From Owenia fusiformis (lineage: Eukaryota; Annelida; Polychaeta; Sabellida; Oweniidae), in NCBI GenBank assembly GCA_903813345.2, contig CAIIXF020000003.1:32175151-32239150 (forward strand): a DNA stretch of 64,000 nucleotides, in the 5' to 3' direction. A program made the position numbers and the translations under genes. Positions 20,901 to 35,900 of this stretch are shown here, piece after piece (position 1 is the first letter of the stretch; every line of letters starts with the position of its first letter). Below the pieces are notes generated by a model. The model was not told where the DNA came from. It saw only the letters and a list, made by a program, of their open reading frames with translations, and searched no databases.

Positions 20901-23900
20901 GTTACATTAATCAGTAAAGGTAATGTGAGATATTGCTTATTGTATTTCAAAGCTTGCAGGTTGGAATGATATAAATGTATATGTCAAAATAAGTTTCCCC
21001 TCTCAATATGAAACAACCCAAGATAGAATTTTATATTTTTTGAGAAATCAAATCACTGTCATTCCTTTTCAACATTGATTTGCATTTAGCATCATCAATG
21101 TTCTCTTACAATTGACGGCTAATGAGATGGGATGAAATATGCCACCTGTAATCAACTGTAAGGGACAAGTATCATACCTTGGCTGCAGATTCATGAGGAT
21201 CCTGTAATATATCAAGCTTTGTAAAATCCCCATTGACATTAAAAGCTCCAAGACTGGGCTCCTGTGTAATCTGAACATCACATTTCAAAGTTGTCTTCTC
21301 AGATATATGACTACTACTCAATCCTGATGTGTTCCTATTAATATCCCTTGCAGCAAATACTTCAGGATGTTTCATAGAAATGTCACTATATTTGAAGTCT
21401 CTAACATTGATCAAGTTACAATCATTTTGAGAGAGTATCTCCATTTTATGCTTTGCTATATATCTTGTGTTGTAATTTTGTTGAAATCTTGTTCCATGTA
21501 GCAAGCACTCTTAGTCATAATTTACTCATAACATTTTCCAGTCAGTTAGTAATAAAAAATCTCTATTACTCATATTCTCTGGATTAGATAGCACTTTGTC
21601 CAGGAATCTAACAAAAATGTCAAATCAATAAAAATTCTAATGTTACCCAATATGTGAGATTCGATGCAATGTTATTGATGTTCATTTAAAACAATGACCT
21701 GCTCAACCCGGCAGCAATCACACAAGGCCAATAGTAGCAATTAATAATTAATGACTTTCATAGGAACTAACAGTGTCATAATAATACACCAGAAAAATGA
21801 GTAATCAAAACCAAATAAAAATACACTGTATTTTGAGCTAGAATAACTATGCAAAAACATACCATTGTAAAAACCAAATAATAACAAAAAATGAGTATAA
21901 TTTGAATTTTGTATTAAAATAAAAAAAAAGAGAAAATCAATAAATTGCAAGGGGTCGAAAGTGAGAGTAATCAGAAGTAATTAGCATTATAGAACATTAA
22001 GTATGTCATTATCATTAAGTCCAATTATGTCTTGTCCATCTGCCTTCATGGCAGGGTGGGACAAACAAACTGTCCAGTGTTTGCTAATTATATTGCATGT
22101 TAAAAACATTGTTTGATATTTTGCTCACACGTTGAGCTCTTTAATTATAATGTAGATCATGTGACACTACCAGGAAAGAGCTGGTAATAAAGTCATCTAA
22201 TTGAAGGTTAAACCTATTGAGGGTCCAAATTTTACAATTACAAAATATGATTATTATGTTCCAATGAAGTTTGAACTACGACTCTGGCCAGAATTATAAC
22301 ATGCAATTATCAAAACATTAAAAGGGATATCTATTTTTGCATCATGTTACGACTTCTTTCTCAGGGAAATTATACAACCTGGGCCAGGGAGCTAGAATAC
22401 TTCTGAATACTTCTGATTAGTGTTCAGATTCAACTTGAAATGAACAGATCTGCAGGTGGAGTCCTACTTTATTGCATTGTTAAGTGCAATGAAACACCAT
22501 GCCTTGATAGAAACAAGATATCAGTTCATTCAATATTTATGACTTATACAAAATAGACAAAATGTCATAATAAATTATGCTGGTTTGGTAATTGATGGTT
22601 TATTAATTCCTGTCTGCAAACAATATAACTCTGTATATGTGAGAAATTTTGTTTATCTTAATCAAGGTATGAAGTTTTCACACCAGTGTGTTCAAAACTG
22701 TGATTAAGATCAAACAGGTAAGCAAGTATGAATATGACAGATGAATTATGTTTTTTTATTACAATGGTTTTGGAAGGGAGAAAAGGGGCGAGGGTACAAT
22801 AGGATGACATGAAGGGGGAGAGGGCTTGACAAAGAGAATTCATGAAATAGGAGAGGGAATGGGAGAAAAGAGGGCATGCGAGAGGGGAGGGCATAAGAGA
22901 ATAGAGGACATGAAAGAGGTTAGGGCATGAGAGAGGATATAGCATGAGAGAGGAGTGGTCATGAAAGAGGAGAGGGCATGAGAGAGGAGAGGACATGAAA
23001 GAGGATAGAGCATGAGAGAGGAGTGGGCATGAGAGAGGGGAGGGCATAAGAGAGAAGAGGACATGAAAGAGGATAGGGCATGAGAGAGGATATAGCATGA
23101 GAGGAGTGGGCATGAGAGAGGAAAGGAATTTTGAGGAGAGAGAAAACAACAAAAGAGACAAAGAGGGAACGGCAATAGTATTGGAGTCTGAGTTCCAGGA
23201 AAAGGCTTGAAGTCCTCCAAAAGGTCTTTATACTTTGGAGGTGTAGTATATGGGGAGGAGATCCAGAAACTTCATGCAACTTAACAAAAGCAATGAGGTC
23301 TCTGAGTATGAGCAGATAGTAGAGCTATACGATTAATACAAAGACTTGGAACTTCTTTTGATAACTTAAATGATAGATAAATGGGATGGATGTTTCCATA
23401 ACGATTTGATACATAATGCTCATTATCAGCTACAGTATATAATATGATCTCTGGGTATGTAAGATTCATTTAATCATTCATATCATGTTAACAACCTGTC
23501 ATACTAGTTACATGGACTAAATGATGTAACATGTTGTTATAATAGTAACATACATTCAAGTAAATGATTCTTAGAAGAGGTCAAGGTCAGTGTCAAGGCC
23601 AGATCTTATAATATTGTTATGAATGGTAATTTGGTGGATTACAACCACATCTGTAATTTTGAGTCAATTTATAGAATTGGTATCTACCCTCTTGAATGAG
23701 AAAAGGGGTACTCTATCATCAGTTTTTGGTTTTTCTTTCCACATAGCATATCATTATGTTACTCATACCTTTCTATCATGGCTCAGAGAGAGACTGTTGT
23801 GGGACGGTGTTGGTGCTATGGTTACCACAGGAGGTGAAGTAATACTGGATGATGATTGGCTATGACTGTTGTATACTAGAGGAGGAGGGCCTCGTTTGGG

Positions 23901-26900
23901 GGTAGATTCTCTTGGACTTGTAGTACTCCCTTGAGGTGACACATCACGTTCCCTTGCTGCTGCTTCACGAGCATCTGAAAAACACCATATATGGACATTT
24001 TAGTAATGAAATATTAGTAACGATAATACAACTGTAAAACACCAAATATTGGCATTTTAATGATAAAATTATATCTAAAAATACTACATTTGGGCACTTA
24101 AAAATTCCATCTGAAAAACAACTTAATTTGGCATTTTGATAATGAATGAGAATATTAATATTGAGATTTTAGCACCTATCAGTCCATATTTTCATAAAAT
24201 TCAAGTTAATGCAAAACAGTGATTAATAGACTGGTATTAATTGCATTCTATTTCCAACTTTTGTGCATGCATTTTCAGTGAATATTGATCAGATCCAATG
24301 CACCTGAACACACATTAATTACAAGATTCATTGGTTTATTTCCCTCTCTGATAACAACCACGTTTCTCATGATTTATTGTTTATGGTTAATCATAAATGC
24401 ACAGAGATAAAAATAATTCCTGATAAATTGTGTACATGCACTATAGAATTTCTGCTTTAGATAGCTTGGTTATCTAGCAATCTAGCAATTGTTCCGATCC
24501 AATCCAATCCAATCCAATTTATGGTAATTATAATCATATAATGTGCACTGTGTTAAGGATTTCAGCTTTGGTTGTTTTTAACATCCAGGCACTCAAAAAA
24601 CTACTTTAAACTTTTATTAAATATACAGATGTCGCGACTCATACTTTTGAAATATAATTAATTTTTTCTGGTAGCCCTAAACAGAATATCCTTAAAACCC
24701 CTTATCATCCATCAAAAATAAAATCAAAATATAAACTGCTACAATTAAATAAAGTATAACAGAAAGGTTCAACGGAGCTCTCTTTCAAACAATCAGAATA
24801 AATAGTGATGAATCGTAAATTTACTTCACACTGAAAATATAATATATTTCAACCCTTCCGGGAAATATGAACTGATATCCTGAACCCAAAAATTGAAATA
24901 CTGAGTTTTTGATGTACAGCCCTCGATCTCCTCTTGTTGACAATGGTATTGGTAGCAGATTGTTTAATACACACGATCTGAGATAAGAGATCATAATTTA
25001 CAACACCACTTAATATTACAAGCAATGTTATATTTGATGTAAATTCAGATTATTTCAGCCTTTGTCAATTGAACTCAGGAATGACTGCTGAGGTATTGAT
25101 TTAAAACAATGACAATAATAAAAAATGAACTTGTATTTTTGTGTTCTGTTGCGTTGTGTCAATTTTTAACTTGAGACCAGCCTAGAAGCATGGACTTGCT
25201 GCTTGCTCTTCAAGTGCCCTGAAGAGGCTCGATGTAATATTCCAAATGATGGAAGACCTCTTTTGGGATATTTTGAAAAGGGTACTTTCAAAGGGTTGGA
25301 AGACTTTTACCATCAATCTATCTTCTCCCTCTTATATAGGCCAATCTCTTTCTTTTAAGATCATCTCCCTCTTATATGATTATAACCCTCTAAATACATG
25401 ATTATCTCCCTCTTATATAGGTCAATCTCCCTCTTATATGATCATCTCCCTCTTATATAGGTCAATCTCCCTCTTAGAACATCTCCCTCTTATATAGGTC
25501 AATCTCCCTCTTATATGAAAATCTCCCTCTTAAGCAAGTCATGTGGGCTTTCCAATGTTTCAAATACAATATAGAATATTTTCTATGCTTTGAAAATCTT
25601 TAAGCAGCTGTTGTAGAAGGTTGCAAGAGTATTTGGCTCTTGTTTGATGTTTGAGGGCATTACAATTGTGACTGCTGGGTTAAACATTGTCAGACATATG
25701 GAGAAGTATTGATTTATAGTGAAAACATTTGTAGATACTGCCGCTTCCTGTTATAGCATGCGTTCAACAAGAAATACCAAATATGGACGGTATTGATTCT
25801 TATATTATGTCAATATTGTTTAATGGATATTTTTTCTATTTTATTAAAGATTTATATTGCAAGGTGTAGTGTTGTTTTGATTCAAAGGTCAAACAATGCG
25901 ATCTAAGGTATTTTGAAACTACCCACTGTGAGCAAATATAATAGTAATTTTAATATGAAATCTTTCACAAACCAGGATTTCAGTGAGAATGATCTTGTGA
26001 TCTAATGAAGAATCACCTTTCCAAATGAGATCTTTTAGTCTTTCAAAATCTGATCTAGCTATAGGAAACAATTGTTTACCAAATGTTGTGACATTGAGTC
26101 AATAGGCTCATCATAGTGATGTAGCATTTCTTATGCATATATGATTCTCTATCATGTATCTTTTTGCATTCTAACAAAGGCAGATAGCAATGAACATGAC
26201 ATTATGTCCTATGTCATGATCGAGTGCAAGTGTTCTTAAAGGACTCTCATACATGGTCTCATAACCATTGAATTGCTGAAATCCAAAATCAGCTTGCATA
26301 AGACAGATACACGGCTGCTCATGTAGGCTTATGTAACAATTAATAGCCTAATCATTATTTATAAGACTTCGATTGACAAAAACAAAGGCGCACCTATTTG
26401 TAATCCCGTACCTACCTTTAGCTTTTAATTTGAAATAATGTACCACCATATTGGCAATGATCTTTGACTAGATAATCCAGATTAGTAAATAATTAGTTAA
26501 TTGGTTAATCCATTGTGTGCTTATTAATCCGTGAGATAATCCATTTTGTCCTAGTATTAGTGGAATCCTATCATAATACCTCCTGTATTATATACAGTCA
26601 CTGCAGACATTCTAAAGATTCCAACCAGCCCAGATTAATATTGTCTCTTTTTGGAATTTAATAACAAATATTCAACTGTTTTCAGCTGTTTTGTTTTCAT
26701 AAGTACCCTCATAGATTGCTCAATCAATTTTCTGGTTGCATTTGGTTTACATGAAAGGTTATTGTTAATGAGTTGTGTTTGATTGAGTGTTCTGGAACAC
26801 CTGTTTGTTCTTCATTGTTGCCAAGACGACCTCTGCCATCTGTCAGCAGACGGAGAGCGGTCTCGAGGTGAATCCTGCACAGCACATGATTACATCACAC

Positions 26901-29900
26901 TGACAACAAGCAATAGATACCCATTATTATTTTCTACCCTTTTCAATTAGTGACCTCCACAGCCTTGCATGCTCGTATAACACATACACCTCTGAACTCT
27001 GAACTTCCAAAACTATTCATAAGCATGTTTCTCGCCAAAGACATTTCTCAATATAAAACATACAAAAATGTAAGCATGGCTCTGTATTTCTCCCTGGTTG
27101 GTTAAAAACAGTTGAAGTCAGTGTGTAATATACTAACCTAAAACCCAGGGTACCATTTTCAAAATTATACAACTTTCACTGATTAAGTTCATTCTCTTCT
27201 ATTGGTTATCAACAATTACACACACAATACAAAACCTACAATACAACCCCTACAATAGCTAATATATACTAATTACGTAACCTCATAAATTGGCAACATA
27301 CGTCATTCATAATTGTTTTCACTTCTGCAGACAATTTGCAATATCTGATTTCTCCCTTATAATTGAGTTACCATAGAGAAAATAGAAAAAGTACAGAAAC
27401 GAGCGATTGTAAATGACGGTTCATTCATAAAATGTTAATCAATGAAAAAATCACGCGAGTCATTAAAGCTTAAAGAGGAAAAAATGATTTATCCATTTCT
27501 GCAGGAAATCATTTCTGAACAATAAATAGTAGAATATTTAGAAACCCTATCTTGATATATCCTCCATATTTCATATAACCTGCTTGGTGATACAATCTTT
27601 AAACACCCATGATGCACTTCTAGCTTCTAATTCAATTGTTTTTAATAAATACAATAACAATTCTAAAAATCCTTAAAAGACTTCAACAAAACATGCGTTC
27701 AAGGGAATTAAGCAACAAATCTTGTTTATGGGAAGAACAAGGAGATTAATTATTCATAAAGAGGGGTGAACTATTACCCTTACATATGATATATAACATT
27801 TCAATACTTACACCAAAATGTAGTGAAACACATGTAAAATACATGTACACTTGGTGCTATATCTATGAGTACATCACATGTGATGAGAATCAGTTATAAC
27901 ATCAAACATTTTTCATTTTGGGAATATCACTGAATTGAAAGACTTCATTGGGAAGCAATGCAATGTGAGAGATCACCTATTAGTTGGATATTGATCAAGA
28001 CATATTATAATAGCCATGCTAAACCTTAATCAACAGTAATGGCTCAGCACAATAGACTTAATAGCTCTCTGTCACATTGTGTTACACTTCCTCCCCATTT
28101 AGAAACAATTCGTCCTCAGAAACAACTAGCAATATTATTTTTCTGATTGATTCAATTGAAAAAGACAGGAACATAACTGTTGTTTTATACATTTTAAAGA
28201 GACAAGATTGCAATTGCTTTTACAACAATAAAGAATTCAAAGAATTTTCTAATATGAACTTATGAATTCCAGGGTTCAACCAAATACAATCCCCAAAAAA
28301 CATCTGCCCAGTTCGTGTCAATAAACCTATTTATTTAATTGACATCTTAGGTCAGGTTCAACTGTTAGGGTTATTCAGTGGTCAAAGGAAATATGTTCTA
28401 AATGTACACTCTGAATGACAAAAGGCTGAGGAGGAGGGGGCATGGTTTACATGACCCTATAGGCTCAGGTCACTGGTTAGCATTACTGAGATATTTCCTC
28501 CAGGTTAATCAGCTGAATTCCATGTATAATGGCAGGTTCTTTACCATACACAACATCTATTTCAATGCGCTTTTGATATTATAGCTTTATTCATTTTTCA
28601 TTGTTGTAATCTCTTAAGATATTGTTGTCAGTTTGTACTTTCTCACCTTAATTGTGTTTTTTGTGAATTTTTGAAGAGTTAGAATCAAGGTTAAGACCTC
28701 TAGAGTTCAATGGGTTCTATATAATATGCACAATGCTTAAGGAGTAAAAATAACTCAAAAGCATCAGTTCAATAGGTGCTCAAAAATGAGTTATAAGACA
28801 TTTTCAATTTTACATGTGTCTCCAAGCCAAAAACATCTCACAGATTTCTATTTACACAGAACACAGACAGAATTTGCCTTTGCCTACCAATTTTGTCATA
28901 TTTTTCTCATTTCATCTAAAACTGCAGAGAAACCATGCAGTTGAACTTTTTCACTTGAAAATCGCAGAACTCAGAATTCTTCATTTCAACTTCCAAATCC
29001 ACGAGTCCACACAACCCAATGGGTACAATTTATACAACCGCTCTAGCCCTCCCCCCCTTTCCCCATCTGTTTCCCAGGCCTTCTTAAGAGAAAGAATAGG
29101 ATTTAACAGGAGGGGGTCACGGATTGAAACTGACAATGACGAAGCAATATTACACATGAGGAAAGAAAGAAAACTCAAACTTTTGCAGGACCTAAATTAT
29201 ATACTACATGGCACTTGATGACACATTTTGACACTTAATGACACAATATGACACTTAATGATATATAAGCATTAGATAAACTAGAATGTCAGTCTAACCA
29301 ATGTCATAATGTCATCAAAACTCCAAATATTTCCACGCCAATCACATGTTCTTTTCAACAATTCACAACTCAAGATTCAACAATATCAACAAATATTTCA
29401 ATTTTATCTCAATGGGTCAAAGTTTATCTTACAAACCTGTCTGAAGTTTATCAATTGAAAAATACTTGAAGTATGTTTAGAAACAAAGGCATTCTAATTA
29501 TATTTATATGTACTGGTATGAAGTATGTTTGGTAACAAAGATAATTGAACTGGGATGTTTGACGCGACCTCAACCTGACACCTATGATATGTGAAGTTTA
29601 TATATGACTCAGCTCAAAACATATTTACAAGTATCAATTCATGTTTTTATTATCAAATATAGAGACAATTTGGTCATATAAAGATAGTCCTTATATTTCA
29701 CTTCAAAATACATAGTAGCTCAATGTGGTACTCACCATTTATTCATTTACACGTTTAGAAATGTCCTGCTCCCATGAATGCGAATGTTAACTCTTGAGAG
29801 ACCGACCCAGGTGAGTTATACAGGTGAGTTGTACAGGTGAATTGTACAAGCGACTTGTATATAAGAATGAAGTCAATAATATGTGTTCTGGTTGACTCAA

Positions 29901-32900
29901 GTGCAACATGAGATCGCTCTAGGAGTGTGAATGTTTTCAAACAAATGATGAATTATAATCATTAATGCAGGAAATGCGCACTTAATGTCACAAAAAACCA
30001 AGATATTATCAATCATACAGCACCAACATATTTATACCACATGAACATGATTCTAACAGACGCAATCGCAATCGACTGAATATAAAAAAAAAACAGTACA
30101 ATAACAGATTCCAGACGCAGGACCACCAAACGAATGAGAAAAACCTGACATAAAACTAAGTAACTCAACATCTGTGATCATATTCTGACAAAGGATGACA
30201 TACATGTGGACATCACCTGACCCTAACTTGACCAATCGGATCAAGATGGATCAACAGTATATGATGAGGAATCATGGGATGTATGCACCTGCTGTGATAT
30301 TTAAGGTAGTTTTTGAGTAGAGTGCAAACTGATGATAAGGAATGTAGAAGAGGTTAACTGAATGATACTTCAAAATTATCACTTTGAAATAAAACTGACA
30401 ACTTTAATACCTTAGATTATGTAGTAATAAATGAGATGTAAAAATCTGCCAAGATATTCTGTAAGATCTATAAACCACTTTATCTTATTGTCATTGACAT
30501 AGAAATCTGTCATATGTATGTCATATGTATTGTAGCTGTATAAATCCTTGGTAAAATGATATTAGAATATCACTGGTCTCTAGAGTAAAACATAAGTGTT
30601 GCTTGTAAAAATCTAAAGTGGAATGAGTCACTCTCATTTCAGCTATATCCCAAATGTAAAAATACCTCTATTTAGCTTAAATTCCCAGGCTTTAATATTT
30701 TCCGACAGGGGAAGATTTGTCTTCTCAAACCAGGGCCCCTCTTATTTCATGCTCTGTCCTGCAGTGCCATCTATATGACCCATTGGGTTAGGGCAAGGAA
30801 GTAGTTATAAATGAACATTGCAAAGTTTGAAAGGGCTGTGTTATAAGTTATCTGAGAAATCATAAATAACCTTGAGTTCTGAGTTGTGTTTTGGATGGAA
30901 AATTTTGATAGCTTTCCCACTCTTATAAGCACTTCCTGGTTATCTGGTTCATGTCCACAAACCCCCCCCCCATCCCCTTCCCAAAAATTATATCACAAAA
31001 AACAAAAAAATTGCCAACCTGCTGGTTCAACTGCTTGTTTGGCGAGGTTTCGAAGTCTTGCGGAAAAACTTGAGTTTCTTGTTGCTTGCATTGCCGAGTT
31101 GTTTGAACCTAATGATGAGCCTGGTGATATTTGGTTCAAAGGGGGTACCGTAGCTGTTGTCCTTTGGGGCTTCCCATTTGAGTTCATGGCTGTCAGGGGC
31201 GGGGGCTTACTTGAGGGGGGTAGCCCTGGAAATACACGAAGAGAAAAATTGTATTACAAAATATGATTTATCTGAGAGATATCATTCCAAATCTCAATGA
31301 AAAATAATATATTTCAAACAGGACTCAAAATGTCACGACTAGCAAATTGTTACAAAAGTGTAACACTTGTTACAAACAGTAACATTTCCACATACAGTTG
31401 TTATAATAAAGTAGAACATTCAAATAAAGGACATTCAGCAAAATTTTTAGATCACAAATGCCATCTAAATATCTTTATATTTTGTGAAAATAGCTCATGG
31501 AAAAGATAACACACTGTCAACTCTCAGTGATATCATCACCATGGTGATACAAACAATCAAATCGGCAATCAATACAGTGAATATTCCCTACGATTAAAAT
31601 CTTAAAGTTTGACCTTGGCCTACTGACTAATTTACATTGTATTGAGTACCATAAAAAAGTATATCTATTATAGAAGGATTGTAATAAAATTGATCACTTG
31701 AACATATGTGGAAAATGAAATATTGATAACATAGATAAAAAATATGCTGGTTCATAAGCATGAAGACAACAGTACTAAACTATACTGGTTCTTTTTCCCA
31801 TAATGGCAACATAGGTTGGATATGTATTGAATGATTTCTTAATCTCTATTCACACATAAACATACAATATACAATTAAGACATTTGTTACAGACACCATT
31901 TGTAACAGGTGCCAAACTCTGAATGGGAACTGCCCCGCACTGAACACCATCCACAAAAAGTTGGAGACTTAACAATAATAAAAACCATTATTAGTCCTCA
32001 TCAATGATTTCTCAACTTTTTTCAGGTTATCTGACTTAGTCAACTGTATTTTATGACTCAACAGCAAAAATACAAAATACTCATAAACTTTGCGACTTAA
32101 CAGGTTCAAAAATGGATTTGACATATTTGAAATTGGAGCATATTTCATTATTTCAACCAACTAGAAGAATATTAGTAATGCTCAGTTTGGTAAATGCATT
32201 GAGTACTCCTTTCTACACATTTAGACATAATTTGCATAGATTTTAATTTTAGTGTGAAATTTTGTGAAAGTTCATCACTATGGTAAAGCCAATGTCAAAA
32301 TCACCAGCCTTTTTCCCTGACCTCTAATTCCGAGATGATTGTTTTAAAACTTGATTATATCAAGAATGCTATCAATTGCCCACAGGTTGTTTACAAGAAG
32401 ATAGTGAAGACTTTCATATGAATACATAGTAATCTACCAGTCAAACAAACCAGATAAGATAAGACAACTAAATAATGTCCAACAATCTCTACTGCTTGGA
32501 TTAGGTAAACATGTATAGATGAACTTGATAGAATTAAGACAACTGATATTATAAGTATGAACTTGAAGCTAATGAATTGCTTAGTGCAGTCAAGGCTCGA
32601 GCCAATGGCTTGTCAAATGCATGGTCATTGCCAGGTTACTATGGTTTTAAACAAGAAACCCTAGGAGAACACGTTCATTCAAGAGCAGATCTAGACATTG
32701 GCAATGTACCTTGGCTTCAGTGTCAAAGTATAGTAAATCAAAAAAATAGTAGATGAGTACAATAATGCGCATACTTGGTTAAAATGTCCCTTTCACATTC
32801 TTTATTTCCCATGTAATATATTATACTGTATATTCAAACTTATTTACTCTTATTTTTGTTTACCTTTAAAGGTGAAGGTCAAGCTGACTTAATAAATCAT

Positions 32901-35900
32901 CATCAGGATATGACCTGACACCTGAGGTGGTTGGTGAATTAACAACATTCAAAAATACTCTACCCTTTATCTCCTTTAGCTTGTCACACAACCACTCTCT
33001 GAGTATTTCCAAAGAGTTTTAACACTGATATGATCTTAAGGGTCATAAATGGATCCACAATAGCCTTATATGGATATGTGATCTTATGGGTAAAAAGGTA
33101 TCAAAGCTTTCGCTACGTATTCTATTAATAGAAAGAAAAATCTAGAACTATATCTGATTGAAAGACAGAGGTAAAGCTCTGACACAGGGTGAAGATACTC
33201 CACAATTAACTTAACAGAAGCTCCTTTTATTATCAATTTTTCCAGTCATATCAAATTCCATATTCAAACTCGACAGCCTATAATTTGAATGAAATCGTCT
33301 TGTTTTGGATGAAATAGTCTTGCATCTAGCCTCTGCCTCCCCCCGCATTCCTACCTCCCATAAAACATTTATCCCTGCCTGTATTAGAGAGAAAATAGGG
33401 CAAAAGACAGGGCTTGATGCAAGACTACAATGACAATATTAATATCATGTGATTCAGGGTAAAAACATTATAAGGTGCGATCTGGTGAACTTGTTTTATG
33501 GATCATGAGGTCCAAACAAACAATCTATTGACATTACTAAAAAATCAACGGCTCATTTGAACAAATACTCAAGGAACTTCTGCACTTCTTTTCACACAAA
33601 ATAAACGAGTTTGAACTTAGCAATTTATTTTTCAAACTGTGTATTATTCTCTGTGGGACATTTTGTAAATATACACACATAAATAACAGGTTTTATGAAG
33701 TGCTTTGCTTTCACACGCATTTCCATAAAGAGAAACTAAGTACAATTACAATGTTTTAAACAAGTTTTCATGTCAACACGATAATAATTTGACTTGTATA
33801 TTTGAAAAAACACATTCTATATTTATCAAAAAATAATGATGGTAATGACATTCCACTTTTAACCCCAAGAAATACAACCCTTTTAAAGAATTTAATTCCA
33901 CATCTAAATAGAGCTTACCAAGAGTGTAGTTGTAAAACTACTGGCCTCTGGGCCGAGGGTAATGTGAGATTAGAAACGTCTCTACATTTCTTGAGCCTTG
34001 ACTGACTATTTTCTTGCTTCAAGTCTCTGACCCCCCCCCCCCTCCCCCTCCTTATCTACATCAAAACCATTTGTGGTGTGTATAATGGTGGGAGGGGTCA
34101 CAAGGGCTTGTCTCTAGACTATCAGATTCAATATCAGACATGTGAATAAGTTAAAGTATCCCTTTTATAAATTCCTTACCTTGAAACCAGAACATGATGA
34201 TATTTCCAAGTTATCCCCTGTATTTATATAATCCTGTTACGACAGATGGGACTAATTCTCCACTCATACACAAACTTCAGCATCTAAGATCACCATTGCA
34301 TGCAGTCTTAATGAAGAGATCAAGGTGAATCCAAAATATACAGGTAGCACCAGGTATAAGAGTAGCTAGTCTATGTATGTAGTACAACTATCTATATCCT
34401 AGCTATCTGTAAGTGATGAGCATGTTTTGGCTCTTTCTAGATATATGAGGTCATATGTCAGATCTTGCCTCTCCAGTTCATGATATCAGCACACACTCCT
34501 TGGCTCAAAGTCAATCATAGTAAATGCCTCATGATATAGTACACTCCCCGTAATAAGTATGGTTCAAAATCTTAGTTTATAGTACACTCCCCATAATAAG
34601 TATGGCTCAAGATCATATTTTATAGTACAATCCCCACAATAAGTATGGCTCAAAATCATATTTTATAGTACAATCCCCACAATAAGTATGGCAAATAGGT
34701 AGCATATCAAAGCCAGTCCTTGTGATATTGTACCTATGGCATACACTAGAATCAAATGAATTAATAAAACATTTCTTCTATTTAAGACTGAGACAAGTCA
34801 ATATGAATGTTATTCTGTTTCTAATTTAGCATTTTGTCTGCTTGCTGCAATCATAACCAGCTTATTTGTTAATGATGGATGATTTTTACGATTGTCCCAT
34901 ACTTGATCATATCACTAGCTGTGCCCAAAAGACATGCATAGTCATTGGATGCTGTCCAAACTAGTACTTAAATTAAGTGGCTACTAATGCCTTAAAATAC
35001 TAAGTAACAGTTGGGTAAATATCCCCACGTTTCAAAAACAATCCAGTCTGTAACTGTCCGTGCAATATCTCCGTAACGACTTCATTAATACTTGTTTTAT
35101 TGCATTATCTATATAACATGGTGTCTTGACAACGTATTGATAACTTTATTTATCAATACTTCCTCTCTATTTTACTACATTTCAAGTTTTAAAAAAGATC
35201 AACACAACATTTTACCTGTGGGATATCTACTACAGGTACTCCAGGTATACCTAGCACATAAAAAACACCTAACTTGATTGGATAAGTGTAACCTTTCAGA
35301 AAGGACAACTGATAATCATGATTTATGATTAAACATGTGTCTTGACATCTCTAAATTTAAACTTGATAACAAAAAAGCAAATTATGAATAGCTTCTCTAA
35401 AATAACAAAAACACCTATCAGGTTTAATTTCATATATAGAGGTTAGGGGTGCAAGGCTGAAAAAATAGAGTTGACTTGAATATATGAAAAAATAAAAATG
35501 AAAGTCAACAAAAATGCATCTTTTGATGTTTTTGCAGTTCCTGATTGGAGATAAAGTTCCTGATTGGAGATAAAGTCACTACTCACTTAAAAAACAGTTT
35601 CAAAATGACAATATGATCAAAGCAACATAAAGATGGATGTTTCATCATTTTGTTACCATGGTAATGTCAGGGTTGCCACATACCAGTCATGAAAATTTGT
35701 ATTTTTTCCATAACTCATTCAATTGGTTATTTATCAAAAGCCCTCATTGCAAACCATGCACAAGAAAAAGGGATTGTTTATGGTTAAAAGGTACTTAATA
35801 ATGAAAGGTTAAAGAGCATATGAAAGAACACATGAAAAGTAAAAGAACACATGAAAGGACATATGAAATCTGAAAGGGCATATGAAAAATTAAAGGGGAT

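Larger units (their letters stand above)
18945..21177 (-). other. GSE1 intron with MITE insertions
   Basis: Apart from the family A and B elements, this intron holds AT-rich sequence with no coding or tandem-repeat signal. Confidence 0.5.
23975..31018 (-). other. GSE1 intron 2 (7 kb)
   Basis: No exon recognised on either strand. It contains a (CCAAT)n run at 24498-24520, a pyrimidine-rich minisatellite at 25318-25538, and an ACAGGTGAGTTGT repeat at 29807-29860. A less repetitive patch at about 26740-26900 could be regulatory. Confidence 0.55.

Noticed and set aside
22658-23161. Minus-strand frame of 167 codons with SHALSSFMSSPLS-like repeats
   Set aside because: It is the purine-rich minisatellite translated; all three minus frames through the array are open, which is expected for such a repeat.
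28814-29218. Plus-strand frame of 134 codons inside GSE1 intron 2
   Set aside because: No family resemblance, ends in a simple GACACTTAATGACAC repeat, no neighbouring exons; judged chance.
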